Positions 24,901 through 36,517 of a stretch of DNA of 64,000 nt are shown piece after piece; position 1 is the first letter of the stretch, and each line of letters begins with the position of its first letter. The stretch is from assembly GCA_036571765.1 (NCBI GenBank), contig BROE01000003.1, forward strand, positions 7,788,336 through 7,852,335, in the 5' to 3' direction. The translations under genes were made by a program, and so were the position numbers. The notes under the pieces were generated by a model that was not told the origin of the DNA, did no database searches, and worked only from the letters and a program-made list of their open reading frames with translations. The stretch comes from Plecoglossus altivelis. Taxonomy: Eukaryota; Chordata; Actinopteri; Osmeriformes; Plecoglossidae.

Positions 24901-25696
24901 TCCAAGATGACATGAACAACTATATCAGCCAATACTACAGTGAGCCAAGCAGTGGTAAGAACAGCACCCCCATGTTCTGACTCTTTATTTCACTAGTTCC
25001 TCTTGTACAAAGCCCACAACTAAGACTCCACTGTGCGATGATGTCATTCCAGACATTGGCATCCCAGACCCAGCTAACCGTGTGATCACCACCGCAGCCA
25101 TCGATGTGCACCTGCCCAACAACCCCAGTCAGCTGGCCTCGTCCCTGGTGAGCGCAGACGCCGTCCCCTCCAGCCGCCTGCAGAGGACGGTGAGCGAGGT
25201 GAGCGAGGTCTCCACCGTGGCATCTCGCTCAGGAAGCAGCATCAGCGGCCGGCAGGCCAGCCTGAGCAGCCACACACTGGGCTCCACCACCGACTGCAGC
25301 TCCACCGTCCGGGAGGCCTCCACTTCCACGGACTACAGCGGCCAGCGCTGCTACCCCCCACCCTACTGCAGCCCCCTGGCCCTGGGCAGTGGCCAGCCTC
25401 GGGGGACCCCGAGCGCTGTAGTGCAGGAGCTGCTCTCATCCCTGTCAGAGGACTCCTGTCTCACCCAGAAGGACCTGGACCCAGTCAATCTCAAGGTGCC
25501 CAGCCCGGCTGGTTCCGCCAAGACAAGCCCAGAGCTGGAGCACAGGCTCAACATCTACAACAAGAGGAACCACGAGAGGGCTGGGACCCACACCAAGCCC
25601 CTCATCCACCTGCAGAGCAGAGCAACTCTGCTGGAGGAGAAGTGCAGACTCATGGAGTCAGCAGACAGTCCCGTCAGCTGCCTGCCTGAGGCATAG
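12772..25696 (+). CDS. tmem266: Transmembrane protein 266, voltage-sensor-domain protein (5' end unresolved)
   Basis: Exons: 12772-12960 (acceptor could also be just before 12785), 19795-19949, 20880-20953, 21976-22032, 22192-22330, 23134-23249, 23609-23801, 24892-24954, 25053-25696 (stop TAG). All phases match, giving about 540 residues; human TMEM266 has 531. The N-terminal cytosolic part has LEVISQQ and YRDLPLAALDISLAGSQL. Four membrane segments follow: S1 in exon 2, S2 in exons 3-4 (IHWISLVILSMFF), S3 with an acidic residue (VFDGAVIVL), and S4 with basic residues spaced by hydrophobics (LIITLRIWRVKRIID). A coiled coil comes next (YEKAKAVREEHLERLTQI), then a long Ser-rich tail ending PEA as in human. 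The family has a voltage sensor but no pore, and dimerises by the coiled coil; in mammals it is reported in cerebellar neurons and as zinc-sensitive. The start codon lies in an upstream exon not found here. Confidence 0.93.
14487..14645. repeat. Diverged copy of a common teleost dispersed repeat
   Basis: The order of phrases (TTCATTTTCTACTACTG, GGGGTCACAGG, TGGAGCCTATCCCAG, GGGGTACACCCTGGAC, GCAGGGC) matches a repeat seen very widely in fish genomes. It is noncoding here. I cannot give the family name with confidence. Confidence 0.6.
14808..14910. repeat. GA-rich simple repeat
   Basis: Irregular AGAGAC/AGAGAT/AGAGGC units on the + strand inside the first tmem266 intron. Confidence 0.85.
19795..22330 (+). 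CDS. tmem266: tmem266 voltage-sensor exons S1-S4 (with introns)
   Basis: Four short exons (155, 74, 57 and 139 nt) encode the whole sensor. CCGRRAALWQLCLLSAAF leads into S1; the S4 exon ends at RIID plus one base. The conserved S2-S3 linker LGIWDYIENKVEVFDG is intact, so the sensor looks functional. Confidence 0.93.
20954..21035. repeat. (CT)n microsatellite after the tmem266 exon ending 20953
   Basis: An almost pure TCTC tract begins within ten bases of the donor GTGAGC. Confidence 0.9.
21925..21970. repeat. (CT)n microsatellite forming an acceptor polypyrimidine tract
   Basis: The tract runs almost up to the acceptor CTCAG at 21971-21975 of the tmem266 S2 exon, so repeat length may affect splicing of that 57-nt exon. 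Confidence 0.85.
22331..23133. other. tmem266 intron
   Basis: AT-rich intron sequence; nothing recognisable. Confidence 0.7.
23565..23600. repeat. poly-C plus (CA)n before a tmem266 acceptor
   Basis: A run of C followed by CA repeats ends eight bases before the exon at 23609. Confidence 0.9.
23802..24891. other. tmem266 intron
   Basis: 1.1 kb between GTAAGA at 23802 and the acceptor before 24892; nothing recognisable. Confidence 0.7.
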
Positions 25697-25915
25697 GACA
25701 GAGATGGTGTCTCTTGGCATGGTTCAGCCATGACAAGAATTTAGCTGGGTAAGCACACAATCCCACGACTCCACATTTTGGAGTCACTAGGTCCGAATGT
25801 GTCTATGAATTCTGTGCAACTGGAGCCCACAGAACAAGAAAAGGTCCACTAATGTGTAAGCACCAAACATCATTCAGGAGTTTAATATTTCAATGATTAT
25901 ATGAATAAGTCGCCA

Positions 25916-25921
25916 AATAAA
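25916..25921 (+). terminator. Candidate tmem266 polyadenylation signal
   Basis: Canonical AATAAA about 220 bases after the stop codon. Confidence 0.5.
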
Positions 25922-26788
25922 AACAAGGAAATTACAATTTGCCTAATCTCCTGGATAGGCTCAAGCAGACAGTTGGCATGGAATGTATGGTACTTTAGGT
26001 TTGGCTCCTCTTACACTTTCTGAGGGATTGGACACACTGGACTGACGTGGCATCTCACAAGAAATCTGGTATTGATCTAGATTATCCATTGCAAGACAAA
26101 TTAAATGAACAGTGTACATTTGACACAATTGGTCAAATCAGTGTCTCCAGACTTAAAAGTACAGTCCTTGATACCACTGCTGCAGAGTTCAAAAGTGTTG
26201 AGCTACGCTCAACTGATTTCTTATATTAGTCTTTCATATTATCAATGCCAACATTTGTATTCAACTTCTATGGGGGAAAAGCTCAGCTGAATATTTTTAA
26301 GTGGCTGTGTATGAGCAAGGTTCTTAGCAACTAAAACTTGAAGGGTTGGTTATTGAGAATGTTGTCAAGTATTAGTCAAAAGGAGGGGGGGAAGTGTTAT
26401 AGCATGTACCTTTAAAAGATCTGCTTTACATTTGCGGCAAATTAATCCTTAGCATTTTAATGTTGACAGGGATATTTTGTAGAATGATTATGGAGATCAC
26501 TGCGAATTTAAATTAAAGCAAACTTGGGGATAAAAAAGTGTTGTGTAATTTTCCATCTGATTATAATTAAAGACTTATATACATTGTGAACATTCTTATA
26601 AGGGAAGTGTTTGCGCAAAAAAAACATTGCAGTGAACAATACGTGTTATTTTAAAGTGCATAATGATGGAATGACAACATCAAAAGGTAGCATTACCAAA
26701 GAACAACTTTTATTAGGATGCAGGACTAAATACACTTATAATATATATTTACCAGTCACACATCACCCAAACACGGACAGCAGAACAG

Positions 26789-26794
26789 TTTATT
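26789..26794 (-). terminator. Candidate etfa polyadenylation signal
   Basis: AATAAA on the minus strand about 165 bases after the etfa stop; a second lies at 26709-26714. Confidence 0.5.
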
Positions 26795-26957
26795 TTGAAT
26801 GTTATCATGGTTATCAATTGAAGTTGCCCATTGGGAGAGTAATAATGGAAGGCCCCAGAGGAGCATGGCTACTGAAACTTTAAGGCAGAGGTTGTAGGAG
26901 TGTACCAGTTGGGTACATTCTCACGTCAGAGGTCAGAGTTGGTAGGTGATACGTGTC

Positions 26958-29900
26958 TCATTTCTGCAACGCAGCAGTCATCTCAGGGACAGCCTAGAGA
27001 GGAGAGGGATCAGGTACAATGATTAACTTCACACATACTGACCGGATGTGGTTTGCAGGTGTGATGTACCAGATACGGTAGCAGTTTAGTCTCCCACTTT
27101 GCCATATCGCCAACATGAGAGACCCAAATGAAGTACCGATCGTCACCAGTTACTATCTGACGCTGTCCCAGCTATCGATTTCTCGGTGAAGGAAGAGGAG
27201 AAAGCCTATCCATTTTAATAAGTTATTTGAGGAGTCATCAGGTGTAAGATGATAACAGCCAGATCACAACTCATCTGGCCAGAGCCAATCCCTTCTGCAG
27301 AGTTTACCTGAGTGCCTAGCCACTTGCTTCACTAAGGAGCAAACACAACCGCCACCAGGACACATGGAAATACGCTTCTAATTCAACCTGCTTACAGACT
27401 TTCTACAACTGCCAGCCAAACACTAGAGGGCAGCCAAGCATGTAAATTAAAGGAAAAGATAAAGAAGATCGACATGAAAGGTTGGCTGGGTGTGAGTAAA
27501 CTACAGATTACTTTTTCACCGCTAGGAAGAGGAACTCTTTGTGTTCAAAAATGTGCTAGGTTCGTGTCAGCTGCGATGAAACCTTGTATCAGTGGACAAG
27601 TCTCACCTTAAATAGGTCTGCCACCAAGCCGTAGTCAGCCACTTGGAAAATGGGAGCTTCTGGATCCTTGTTGATGGCAACAATAGTCTGCAAAGAATAA
27701 TGACACATTCAGGAGAATTGGGTGAAAGAAAAGAACGCTTTTCCATTTGATCAGCCATCCTCCCTTAGAGGAAAGTGAATCGTACCTTACTATCCTTCAT
27801 TCCAGCGAGATGTTGGATGGCTCCAGAGATACCGACAGCAATGTACAATTCCTATTTACAGAACACAAGATGAAGTCTTATATTACTACTTGACACTGAG
27901 AATTGTTGGCAGCCCTTTTGTTCATATTTAATGAGTGAAGAGGATGAGACCCTACTAGCACTGAGCTAAGTACTGCCCCCTGGGCCACCTCAGGAACTTA
28001 GCAACAGCCTGGGCCTGGCCCTGGTCCCCCCCACCCACCCGCACATGTAACAACTACAGAGCTTTCGGCTCAATGCACCGCCATATTAATATTTTAGTGC
28101 TATTTAATGTTATTTCTGTTGTCTCGAAGGAGTAGAAGATCAATTTGGGGCAAGCAAGTTGGCGAGGGTCTGATAGCAGGACAGCGAGTGATCACGCTAA
28201 TAGACAACCACTAATGGACATGCATGTTCCCATCCTGCAGTAGAAGCATTGGTCACACAGCACATGCACCAAGGGTGCTACAAAACCATGGGTTCAAAAG
28301 CCTACAAAATCAGAACATCTGTTTAGTTTTAGAACACCCTTCCATAAATATTTTAGGCCTGCTTTTCGCATACTGCTGATAAGGTGAAAGAACACAAAAA
28401 GTGGACACTGCTATTATTCCAAAAGTGGAACCAATTATGACAGTTAATTTCTCAGCATGCTCGGCATTGTGTTTTTATACTCATATTGAGGTAAAACTAT
28501 ACTTTCACTACTAGACTAGCTCATTTATGAATACCCTCTCCATTGCTAGTGGAGGACTATGAACAACCAGGAGACGAGCACAGGCAGGACATAAATACAA
28601 TAAAATTCAAATCTAATTTAATGCACTAAGCCCACATATGACAAGCTTGTCAAAACAATAGCACAATCCAATTTAGGTAGAGGCCTGTCCTAAGGCCTGT
28701 GCTTTAGCCAGACATCCTCAACACTGTGCTCTCTAATGGATCATCTAAACCATTTATGAACCTGAAATGTGCCATTAACTACATTTCACACGGCTTAATG
28801 TGTGGATAATCACAGCTGGGATACCCCAGCTCAACTGGATAATGGAAAATCAACCTTTTTAAAAGGCCATAGGATCTCGCTCGATATTACTGGATTCCGG
28901 GAATGCTGTTAAAAACACAAGTAACTGTAAGAGAACATTAGCCTCCTTACACAAAAGAAATCCTTGAAGATATCTTGCCACAACCCTATTAGAAAACGGG
29001 CTGTGTGTGGCACAACAGGACAATGACTTACAGGTGCAACAATCTTGCCAGTCTGTCCAACCTGCATATCATTAGGGACGTAGCCAGCATCCACAGCAGC
29101 TCTGGAAGCACCCACTGTGGAAATAAAAACACAGCCTTAATATAGTTAAGATTTTTTTAAATGCACAACAAACTGCACAGCAGCTTCCTAGCATGTTCAC
29201 AGACTCACCAGCGGCATTCATTTGATCAGCAAGGTCATAAAGAAGTTTGAAGTTGTCTCCGCTCTTTAAACCCCTTCCTGCGCCAATCAAAGGAAAATGT
29301 TACGGTTTGCCAAGGATTTCTAGCCATCATCCAATGCTGGCTGGTGAATTCTTACCTCCGGACACCACAACTTTAGCACCAGTCAGCTCTGGACGGTCAC
29401 TCTTGGTCAAGGTCTGCTCAATCCACTCTGATTGGCCAGTGGGAGTGGATGCTGCCACTGCGTTTCACACACAAAGGATGGAAATGGGTAAAGGGAACAC
29501 AGTTGAATCTTGCGTTACACAGCAGCATTGAGAGGTGTTTGAAGTTGTTAGCTACCGTCTTCAGTGGAGGCAGTTCCTCCTTCCATGGCAGCCGGCTCAA
29601 AAGATGTTCCTCTGACAGTGAAGACCTTAACTTTCTCATTACACTTGACAGTGCAGAGAGCGTTGCCTTAGAAACAGGCAAACGACAGTAGACCACACAA
29701 GATCATGACTGTGTCAATAAAAAAATAAAAAAACATCCAGCATTTAATGCCAAATTATTGCGTGATTTTCCTTGACCGCCCACAAATTACGTTCTAATAA
29801 TATGAAGAATGTGTTGAGAATGAATGTGTAATTCAACTAAGAATTTCCAAATATTAAACAGAAGGCTTAATCAAACAAAAACAAATACACAAGTTTGCAT

Positions 29901-31673
29901 TGAGATAGTCACCGGCATATATAGTTCTGACAAAGGTGTCGGGGGTTTTGATCTCAATTATATCCGAAATTGGAGCGACGTCCAAATTGGCAGCCACTCT
30001 TGGCAGCAGGTTCTAAAATAACAAAAATTAGGCTTTGAGATGTCAGCAAAAAGAATGGCACCAATAACTGTATGCAACAAGAACAAGAATCTTACTTTCC
30101 CAAAGGCAGACGCCCCAGCACAGATATGGCTGAAGCCAAACTGAAGCTGTGTTGCCATGATAAGTGGGGTTAACTCCTCTGTGAGAAGACACAAGACAGG
30201 TCACAGCCAGACCACAGCTTTGTTGAACGGAACACAAGGGCATCACTACACATGAGTTAAGCTTACCTGGCAAGGAGCCCTTGTAAACATCATGTTGAGC
30301 TACTAGAACCTTATTTACCCCATGGACTTTGGAGATTTCTTCCACAACCTGGGGACAATAGTACAATTATAAAATCAAGGATGTTTAAACATTCCCCAAT
30401 ATTGTGGATAACTCGTGTGATTTAAAATTCATGGGCTGTGACAGAATGTGGAAGAAATTATGATTGCTAATGACAGGCTTCAGAGGGTCTGCATGCACTT
30501 ACAATAATAATACTTCAGAAACACAGTATGTATTTCAAGGGTCTGAGAATAGTAAACATTAATAAAACGTTCTATTTCTCAATGAGCATTGGGAGTAGAT
30601 TTTTCTGGTTATCCATCTGGATTTCTGAGAGTAATAAAGTAGCATTTCAGGGAAAGTACCTTTGCACAGTTTGTTCCAGCAACCAAGCAGGACACCTCTC
30701 CTCCTAGTTTATTGGCTGCAGTGATGGCACTCAATGTGATGGGGGTAAGTTTGTCATTGTTGTGCTCTGCCACCACCAAGGTGCTTTGAAACCTTTGGAG
30801 GAAACCTGTCTACAATAGAATCAACTTGTCAATATGTGGCCTACAAACAAGAGAATATGTTCACTATTGAAAATCAACCCCACGCGCCTCCGAAAGACAT
30901 TGGAGTCTTGTCTGTGGGGGATGGGGGCCGTTCTAGTAACCCTTCACCCACTTTCAGGAGCATGTTATATCACATACATATACTGTCATAACCAAAAACG
31001 GAGGAATTGACCTTGGATTGAGAAACTGGAAGACAGCATCAATGCTACTCTATTCAGACCTGGGATTCCATTCAGGGTCAGGAGGTCATTCGTACATCGT
31101 TTTAGACAATCGATGTGTTCCTATAACATGTTCTTATTCTGAACGTGTTACACGATCACAAATTGTGAAGTGACTTATCTCATTCATAAATTAAACAGAC
31201 AACGTGTATCTTTCGTAACTCTGAACGATTCGGTTTTTCTTAGTTTCGTAACTGTTTGTTTGCACAGGTTGCGTAAGAAGTCTCTAGCTGGCAAATCTAG
31301 CGCAGTACTAGCCAGCTAGGTAGCCTAGGTAGCTATATATTCGTTTGTACTGCAAATTAACAATAACAACTGAGGGGATAACAATGAAATAATATACTTA
31401 TTAAAGGATGGTATTCATGTAGTATAATTTGCTTATTGACAATTGAATACCATAATCAAGCTAAGTTACAGTTTATGTGCAAGCTAACATAGAGGTAGCC
31501 TGGCTAGCAGGTTATACAAACCATTAGCCCTAAGTCCTAGCGAATGTATTGAAATGGTCTTAGCAGTCTTAGCAAATAATTAATGGTTCAGTACGACTAA
31601 TGTTGTCAGATAACATGGATATAGTGCCACTTACCAACTGTCTCAAGTGTGTTTTGTTGATAGCTCTGTGCAT
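26958..31673 (-). CDS. etfa: Electron transfer flavoprotein subunit alpha, complete
   Basis: Twelve exons on the minus strand: 31673-31635, 30809-30660, 30348-30267, 30178-30096, 30012-29913, 29666-29556, 29457-29356, 29277-29209, 29114-29032, 27851-27786, 27687-27607, 26993-26958. Together they make 1002 nt, 333 residues plus stop, the same length as human ETFA. Residues 1-20 or so (MHRAINKTHLRQL) are basic without acidic residues, fitting a mitochondrial presequence. The N-terminal domain runs from STLVVAEH to the SFEPAAMEGG linker. The C-terminal FAD-binding domain carries SGGRGLKSGDNF, VGASRAAVDAGYVPND, VGQTGKIVAP and AVGISGAIQHLAGM; Arg250 here corresponds to the FAD-contacting Arg249 of human. 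With ETFB it accepts electrons from acyl-CoA dehydrogenases in the matrix and passes them to ETF dehydrogenase. The second exon uses acceptor tattgtag at ACAGG; the site four bases later would break the frame. It looks intact. Confidence 0.97.
27852..29031. other. etfa intron (1.2 kb)
   Basis: Nothing recognisable; a short C-rich stretch near 28028. Confidence 0.7.
30810..31634. other. First etfa intron
   Basis: Separates the presequence exon from exon 2. No other feature is seen. Confidence 0.7.
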
Positions 31674-33356
31674 CTTTGACCCTTATCTCTGATCCTGCCA
31701 GATGGGATATGACTTTCCGACAGCAGCACGACGTTGTCGCGAGACAAAACTCACTCTGGTTCCCAATCACTTCCGTTAATACTCAAGTTCCGCTCAGGCG
31801 CCTACCTACCCTACAGCCTTTCATTGCGCCCAATCTTAACGAAAGGCAGTCTACATTTAATTGTAGATTGTTTGAGAGGGAACGTTTCTTCTTAGACTAT
31901 TTTAAAATCATTTTCAATTCATGTAAGCAACTGAATGAAAATGTTTTAGAATTGAATTACGGTAATTATACCAGTTTACCTTAACACGCGTTACGGAATA
32001 TATAAACATGAACAAGCATTAATTTCATAAACATTTTAATAATAGCAACAACAACATTTTCCTAAAGCCAGGTAAAATGGATGGAACGCAAGAAAGCTGC
32101 TTTTGCATTTGGCTAACTGTGTTAAAACAAGGTGTACAGAATATATGAATCATTTGAACTACAACGGAGCCTCTTGCAGCGTTAGAGACTATGCACAAAC
32201 GGGTTAAGAATAGCAATCAGTTAAACTAAGTACAAGTCAGATTAGCATAGTTATATTATGAATAGTTGTGTATTTCAATAATAGTTTATATTTTTATTAT
32301 TTATAATAGGCGAAGAATTCCACGTATGAATTCTAAATCAAGTTTAAAGTAGAAAGGGCAGTCATAACCTAAATTAGAATTTGTATAGATTCAAAATTCA
32401 GAAATTGCAGAACGCTCTTCATTCTATGCTTAGTAGTAGAGTAGTCCAAACTACTATTGCTATTTTGAAAGGTGTATGATATTTCAAGCCTATCACAGTT
32501 TTCTTTCAGGGACAGACCTACAATGATAAGGACTTGTCAGTAATTATAGCCTGTAATAAATCTAACTTGTAAAATTGGAAGGAAATAAAAAAACTTGATC
32601 ATGCAACAAGCTATTTTGTTCCCTATTTATTCCCACAAAATATATTTCTAATAAAAGCGTTATTCTTCTTCAAATGTTATACTGCCGCAACTCATAGGCC
32701 TGTATTATGTGCTCAAGTTGGATTGTTCAAAATAATCAAATTTGGGGAAAACAACTATAAAATATGCTATATATTAGTGTTTATTTCTAATGAACATGTC
32801 ATTTAGATACTAATTTTTGTTTGGATATCATCCAGTAGAGGGCTCTGTCATGGAACTTCTCGATAGTAATACAGTACAGGCCATCTACCTTTCAATAGAT
32901 ATTCTCTGAAGAAAGAACCATTTATCAGTAACCACATTGGATATTTAAATCGCATCTAATAGCAGCCGAATCACATTGTTTATAGATAATACTTGCAGGG
33001 CATATACAATTGGATCTTATTCTCATTTCACTGCCTAAAATAAACGACAAGGATAAATAAAATGTGATGATCTTATTCATAAAAAAATAATTCCAACAGC
33101 AGGCAATATTTAGGTCCTTTTCAAAATAAAGTGTTGTATCTTACTTGACCATGTTTCTCAATTTAGCATGATGCATATCTCCTCCCCAAACGCTCAGATG
33201 TAGGTTTGCATATCATACGTCACTTTGCGCGTGGGGCATTGCTCTTCCCACCTCTCACTCCAGAAGCAAGTTATCACTCTACCAGGGACGGGACAGTCTC
33301 CCACTCGCCTACACAATTCCTCCATCTGTCGGCCTGTAGCCTACCATCCCTCCTGT
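31674..33356. promoter_or_regulatory. Shared etfa/isl2 divergent upstream region
   Basis: The two starts face away from each other across 1.68 kb, so both promoters should lie here. The right end (33160-33245) has an octamer-like TTTGCATATC at about 33207 and a CGTCA (CRE half site) at about 33219, close to the isl2 start. The middle is strongly AT-rich. No TATA box could be tied to either gene. Confidence 0.5.
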
Positions 33357-36072
33357 ATGGTGGATATTATCTTAAATTCTTCTTTCTTGGGTGATATGGG
33401 GGATCATTCCAAAAGTAAGTACGCGCACTTTCCTCTGTTGGGCCAACATATCTTGAACGTCCTTGGGAAAAACATATGTCTTAGTGCTCATATTGGGTTA
33501 TATGGCCCAATAATGTTAACAGACAGTAGAGTTTTATCTAACACACATTCTTGGGATAAACGTTTGTGTATTCGATATTCGATATGACATATTTGGTGTT
33601 AATCAGACCAAGAGTCCGTGAAATTGAGCAAAAGTTTTAGTTCTGCATAAATCCATTTGTATTCCGGTTTTACCCAGCTAAATTGACAGGCATAATATGA
33701 TATGGATAAAGGGGCGAAACACACGCGGGATTTGTGTAGGGTGTCTGGGGATTGGAGGGTATATGCTACAAAGTAGTAGTAATGTGTGCATTTCACAGAG
33801 AAGTCTGGAATCGCAATGTGTGTGGGCTGTGGAGGTCAGATACACGACCAATACATTCTGAAAGTCTCCCCGGACCTCGAGTGGCACGCTGCGTGTCTGA
33901 AGTGCGCGGAATGCAGTCAGTACCTGGATGAGACGTGCACTTGCTTCGTCCGAGATGGCAAGACATACTGCAAAAGAGATTATGTAAGGTATGGAGTTGA
34001 AATTTCCTCACAAACGTGATTACAGATTTTTGGCATTTTTGTTTACAACAGTGTAAACAAATAAACTGACTATTTAACAGTAAAACATTTTTTGGATAGG
34101 CCAATTATAAATTCCTTTAAATGTTATGAGAAATAAGTGTTTGCAATTATAGTCTTCACAAAACATTCGTTCGAGCTATTATTAAAGCCAATGTTGCAAA
34201 GTTAATTCCAAAATTGTTCTGCACATTTTTGCCAAAGATACTAAAATTATTACTGGCGTAAATCCTATATTAAGACCAATATTCCTATGTCCTTTTCAGA
34301 TTATTTGGGATTAAATGTGCAAAATGTAACATTGGCTTCTGCAGCAGCGATCTGGTGATGAGAGCTCGAGCCAACGTGTACCACATGGAGTGTTTTAGGT
34401 GCTCGGTGTGCAGCAGACATCTCTTACCCGGGGATGAATTCTCTTTGCGGGAGGAGGAGCTGTTTTGTCGGGCAGATCATGGTTTACTGATGGAGCGGGC
34501 CTCAGCAGGAAGCCCTCTTAGCCCTGGAAGTATTCATGCCAGGTCCCTTCATTTATCAGGTAGGTTTAGGCTAAAATATCAGTTGAATACATAATTGATA
34601 TGCTATAGGCTACAATTTAACAGTACACTACACACCATATTATTGGATGGGGTTACATAATATAACATGTTGATTATATAAAGTTTATTCTAAGGATTCG
34701 CATTCGACATACACACATATATTTGGCATATAAACACAATTACGTTTGGATTTTTAAATTTGTTATTATAGTCGATTGTGGTAGACTATAATTTTCCTGG
34801 CAACTTGTGATTCCATAAAAGAAACAGCGTAGGTGTACAAGCACAGGCCTATTTAATTTTATTCATTATTTATTGTGAAAGATTGTTACCAAGTCGGGTT
34901 TCATGTTTTCAATTCTGTTGAGTCGTGCCCTTCAGAACCTGTAGCCATCGAAATTTTGCAGCGGACAAAGTTTTTTTGCCTATTGATAGCAAAGTTCATT
35001 TTGAACTTTAATTATACCTAAAATACAATGTAGTCTATATTTGGTACTGGAATTGGAGAGACCCGATCTAATGTCCCACCCCGGATTATCAGATCACTAA
35101 TCCGAGGACGTTCTAGAAGAAATAACCCAGGCATAATTATTTTCCCTTTCTGCCAATGTGTCACCAGAACCAGTGTCAGTTCGACAGCCAACTCATCGAA
35201 ACCACGTTCATAAACAGACAGAGAAAACCACTCGTGTACGAACAGTTTTGAACGAGAAGCAGCTCCATACCCTTCGGACATGTTACAATGCAAACCCCAG
35301 GCCAGACGCGCTAATGAAAGAACAATTGGTGGAGATGACCGGTCTAAGCCCGAGGGTTATTCGAGTTTGGTTCCAAAACAAACGTTGCAAGGATAAGAAG
35401 AGATCTATACTAATGAAACAACTTCAACAACAACAACACATTGACAAGACAGTAAGTTATCATAGACATGTTTTAAACCACCATTTAATAAAACAGGATA
35501 ATGACTTATCCGTGTCTGAAATAGGCCCATCTCTTTTCACGAAGGCCTGTCCAACGCAACCATAATCAGAAACATGTGTAATGCTTTGTGTGATGTGTTG
35601 CTTTCCTTAAGAATCTTCAAGGACTTACGGGTACGCCTTTGGTGGCAGGCAGTCCAATTCGCCACGAAAATACCGTTCAAGGGAATCCAGTTGAGGTGCA
35701 GACTTACCAGCCGCCGTGGAAGGCATTGAGCGAGTTTGCCCTGCAGAGTGACCTGGACCAGCCCCCTTTTCAGCAATTAGTAAGGAAATCTAAAGCGCAT
35801 TTTATATATTTGATGGCTTTATTTACGTTATTTTATAAGACACTTAGTCAACTGGATTAAAGATAATATACCAAACACTGATATTAAAAACGTGTTGTGC
35901 CCAAAAATCTGTTATGTGCAACAGGCAACTCATAAGGCAATTTATCACTTTACAGGTGTCTTTTTCTGAGTCGGGATCAATGGGTAATTCCTCCGGCAGT
36001 GACGTGACCTCCTTGTCGTCGCAGTTGCCAGACACCCCGAACAGCATGGTACCGAGTCCGGTTGACACGTGA
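33357..36072 (+). CDS. isl2: LIM-homeodomain transcription factor Islet-2, complete
   Basis: Six exons: 33357-33414, 33799-33988, 34300-34559, 35168-35451, 35612-35779, 35956-36072; 1077 nt, 358 residues plus stop (human ISL2 359). The start MVDII is the conserved Islet N-terminus. LIM domain 1 begins at Cys27 (CVGCGGQIHD) and LIM domain 2 at about residue 89 (CAKCNIGFCSSD); zinc ligands are in place. The homeodomain spans about residues 191-250 with WFQNKRCKDKK in helix 3. The LIM-binding region (PPWKALSEFALQSDLDQP) that engages LHX3 and the C-terminal LPDTPNSMVPSP are conserved. The short linker between LIM2 and homeodomain distinguishes ISL2 from ISL1. It specifies motor, sensory and retinal ganglion neurons in vertebrates. 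Teleosts may carry two isl2 copies; which one this is cannot be decided here. Confidence 0.97.
34560..35167. other. isl2 intron
   Basis: AT-rich intron of 608 bp, no features seen. Confidence 0.7.
35168..35451 (+). CDS. isl2: isl2 homeodomain exon
   Basis: Encodes HVHKQTEKTTRVRTVLNEKQ through the recognition helix and a Gln-rich stretch (KQLQQQQHIDKT). Acceptor at 35167, donor GTAAGT at 35452. Confidence 0.97.
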
Positions 36073-36511
36073 GACCAGTTGAACACTGATCTTCAATCCC
36101 AGCATGTTACCACGTGCCCTGCATGAGAACTGCCAACTTCACACAGCCTTGGATGAAAATGGATTTCGTTTTAGCGATCAACAACTGTGGATTAGAGGAT
36201 GGATCTTTTCATGGAAAACGTGAAGATTTGGGATAGCAGCTATTACAGTGAAGGCCGGACTGGACACAGACATAGTGAGGACACTCCCTCTTATTGAGCC
36301 GATTTACATACTGAATGCATTTGAACATTAATCCTCATATTGGCCATTTTTTTTTATCATCTTCTGTGTTATGTCCCGTGTCTGTAGACTTGCATGAGCA
36401 GAGGGTGACTTTAAATAATGTACACTACATTTAGCACAAGGATGATGGGAAAGTAAATGTTTGAGTCATTCAAGAGTAAATTATTGTTATTTATTGTTAG
36501 GATGGAAAGAT

Positions 36512-36517
36512 AATAAA
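36512..36517 (+). terminator. Candidate isl2 polyadenylation signal
   Basis: AATAAA about 440 bases after the isl2 stop, in AT-rich DNA. Confidence 0.5.

Larger units (their letters stand above)
25697..26957. other. tmem266 and etfa convergent 3' region
   Basis: Holds both 3' UTRs. No coding exon is seen; the short open frames at 26047-26883 show no homology. Confidence 0.6.

Noticed and set aside
31676..31984. 102-codon open frame upstream of etfa
   Set aside because: Antisense of the etfa 5' UTR/promoter; no homology and no conserved start context.
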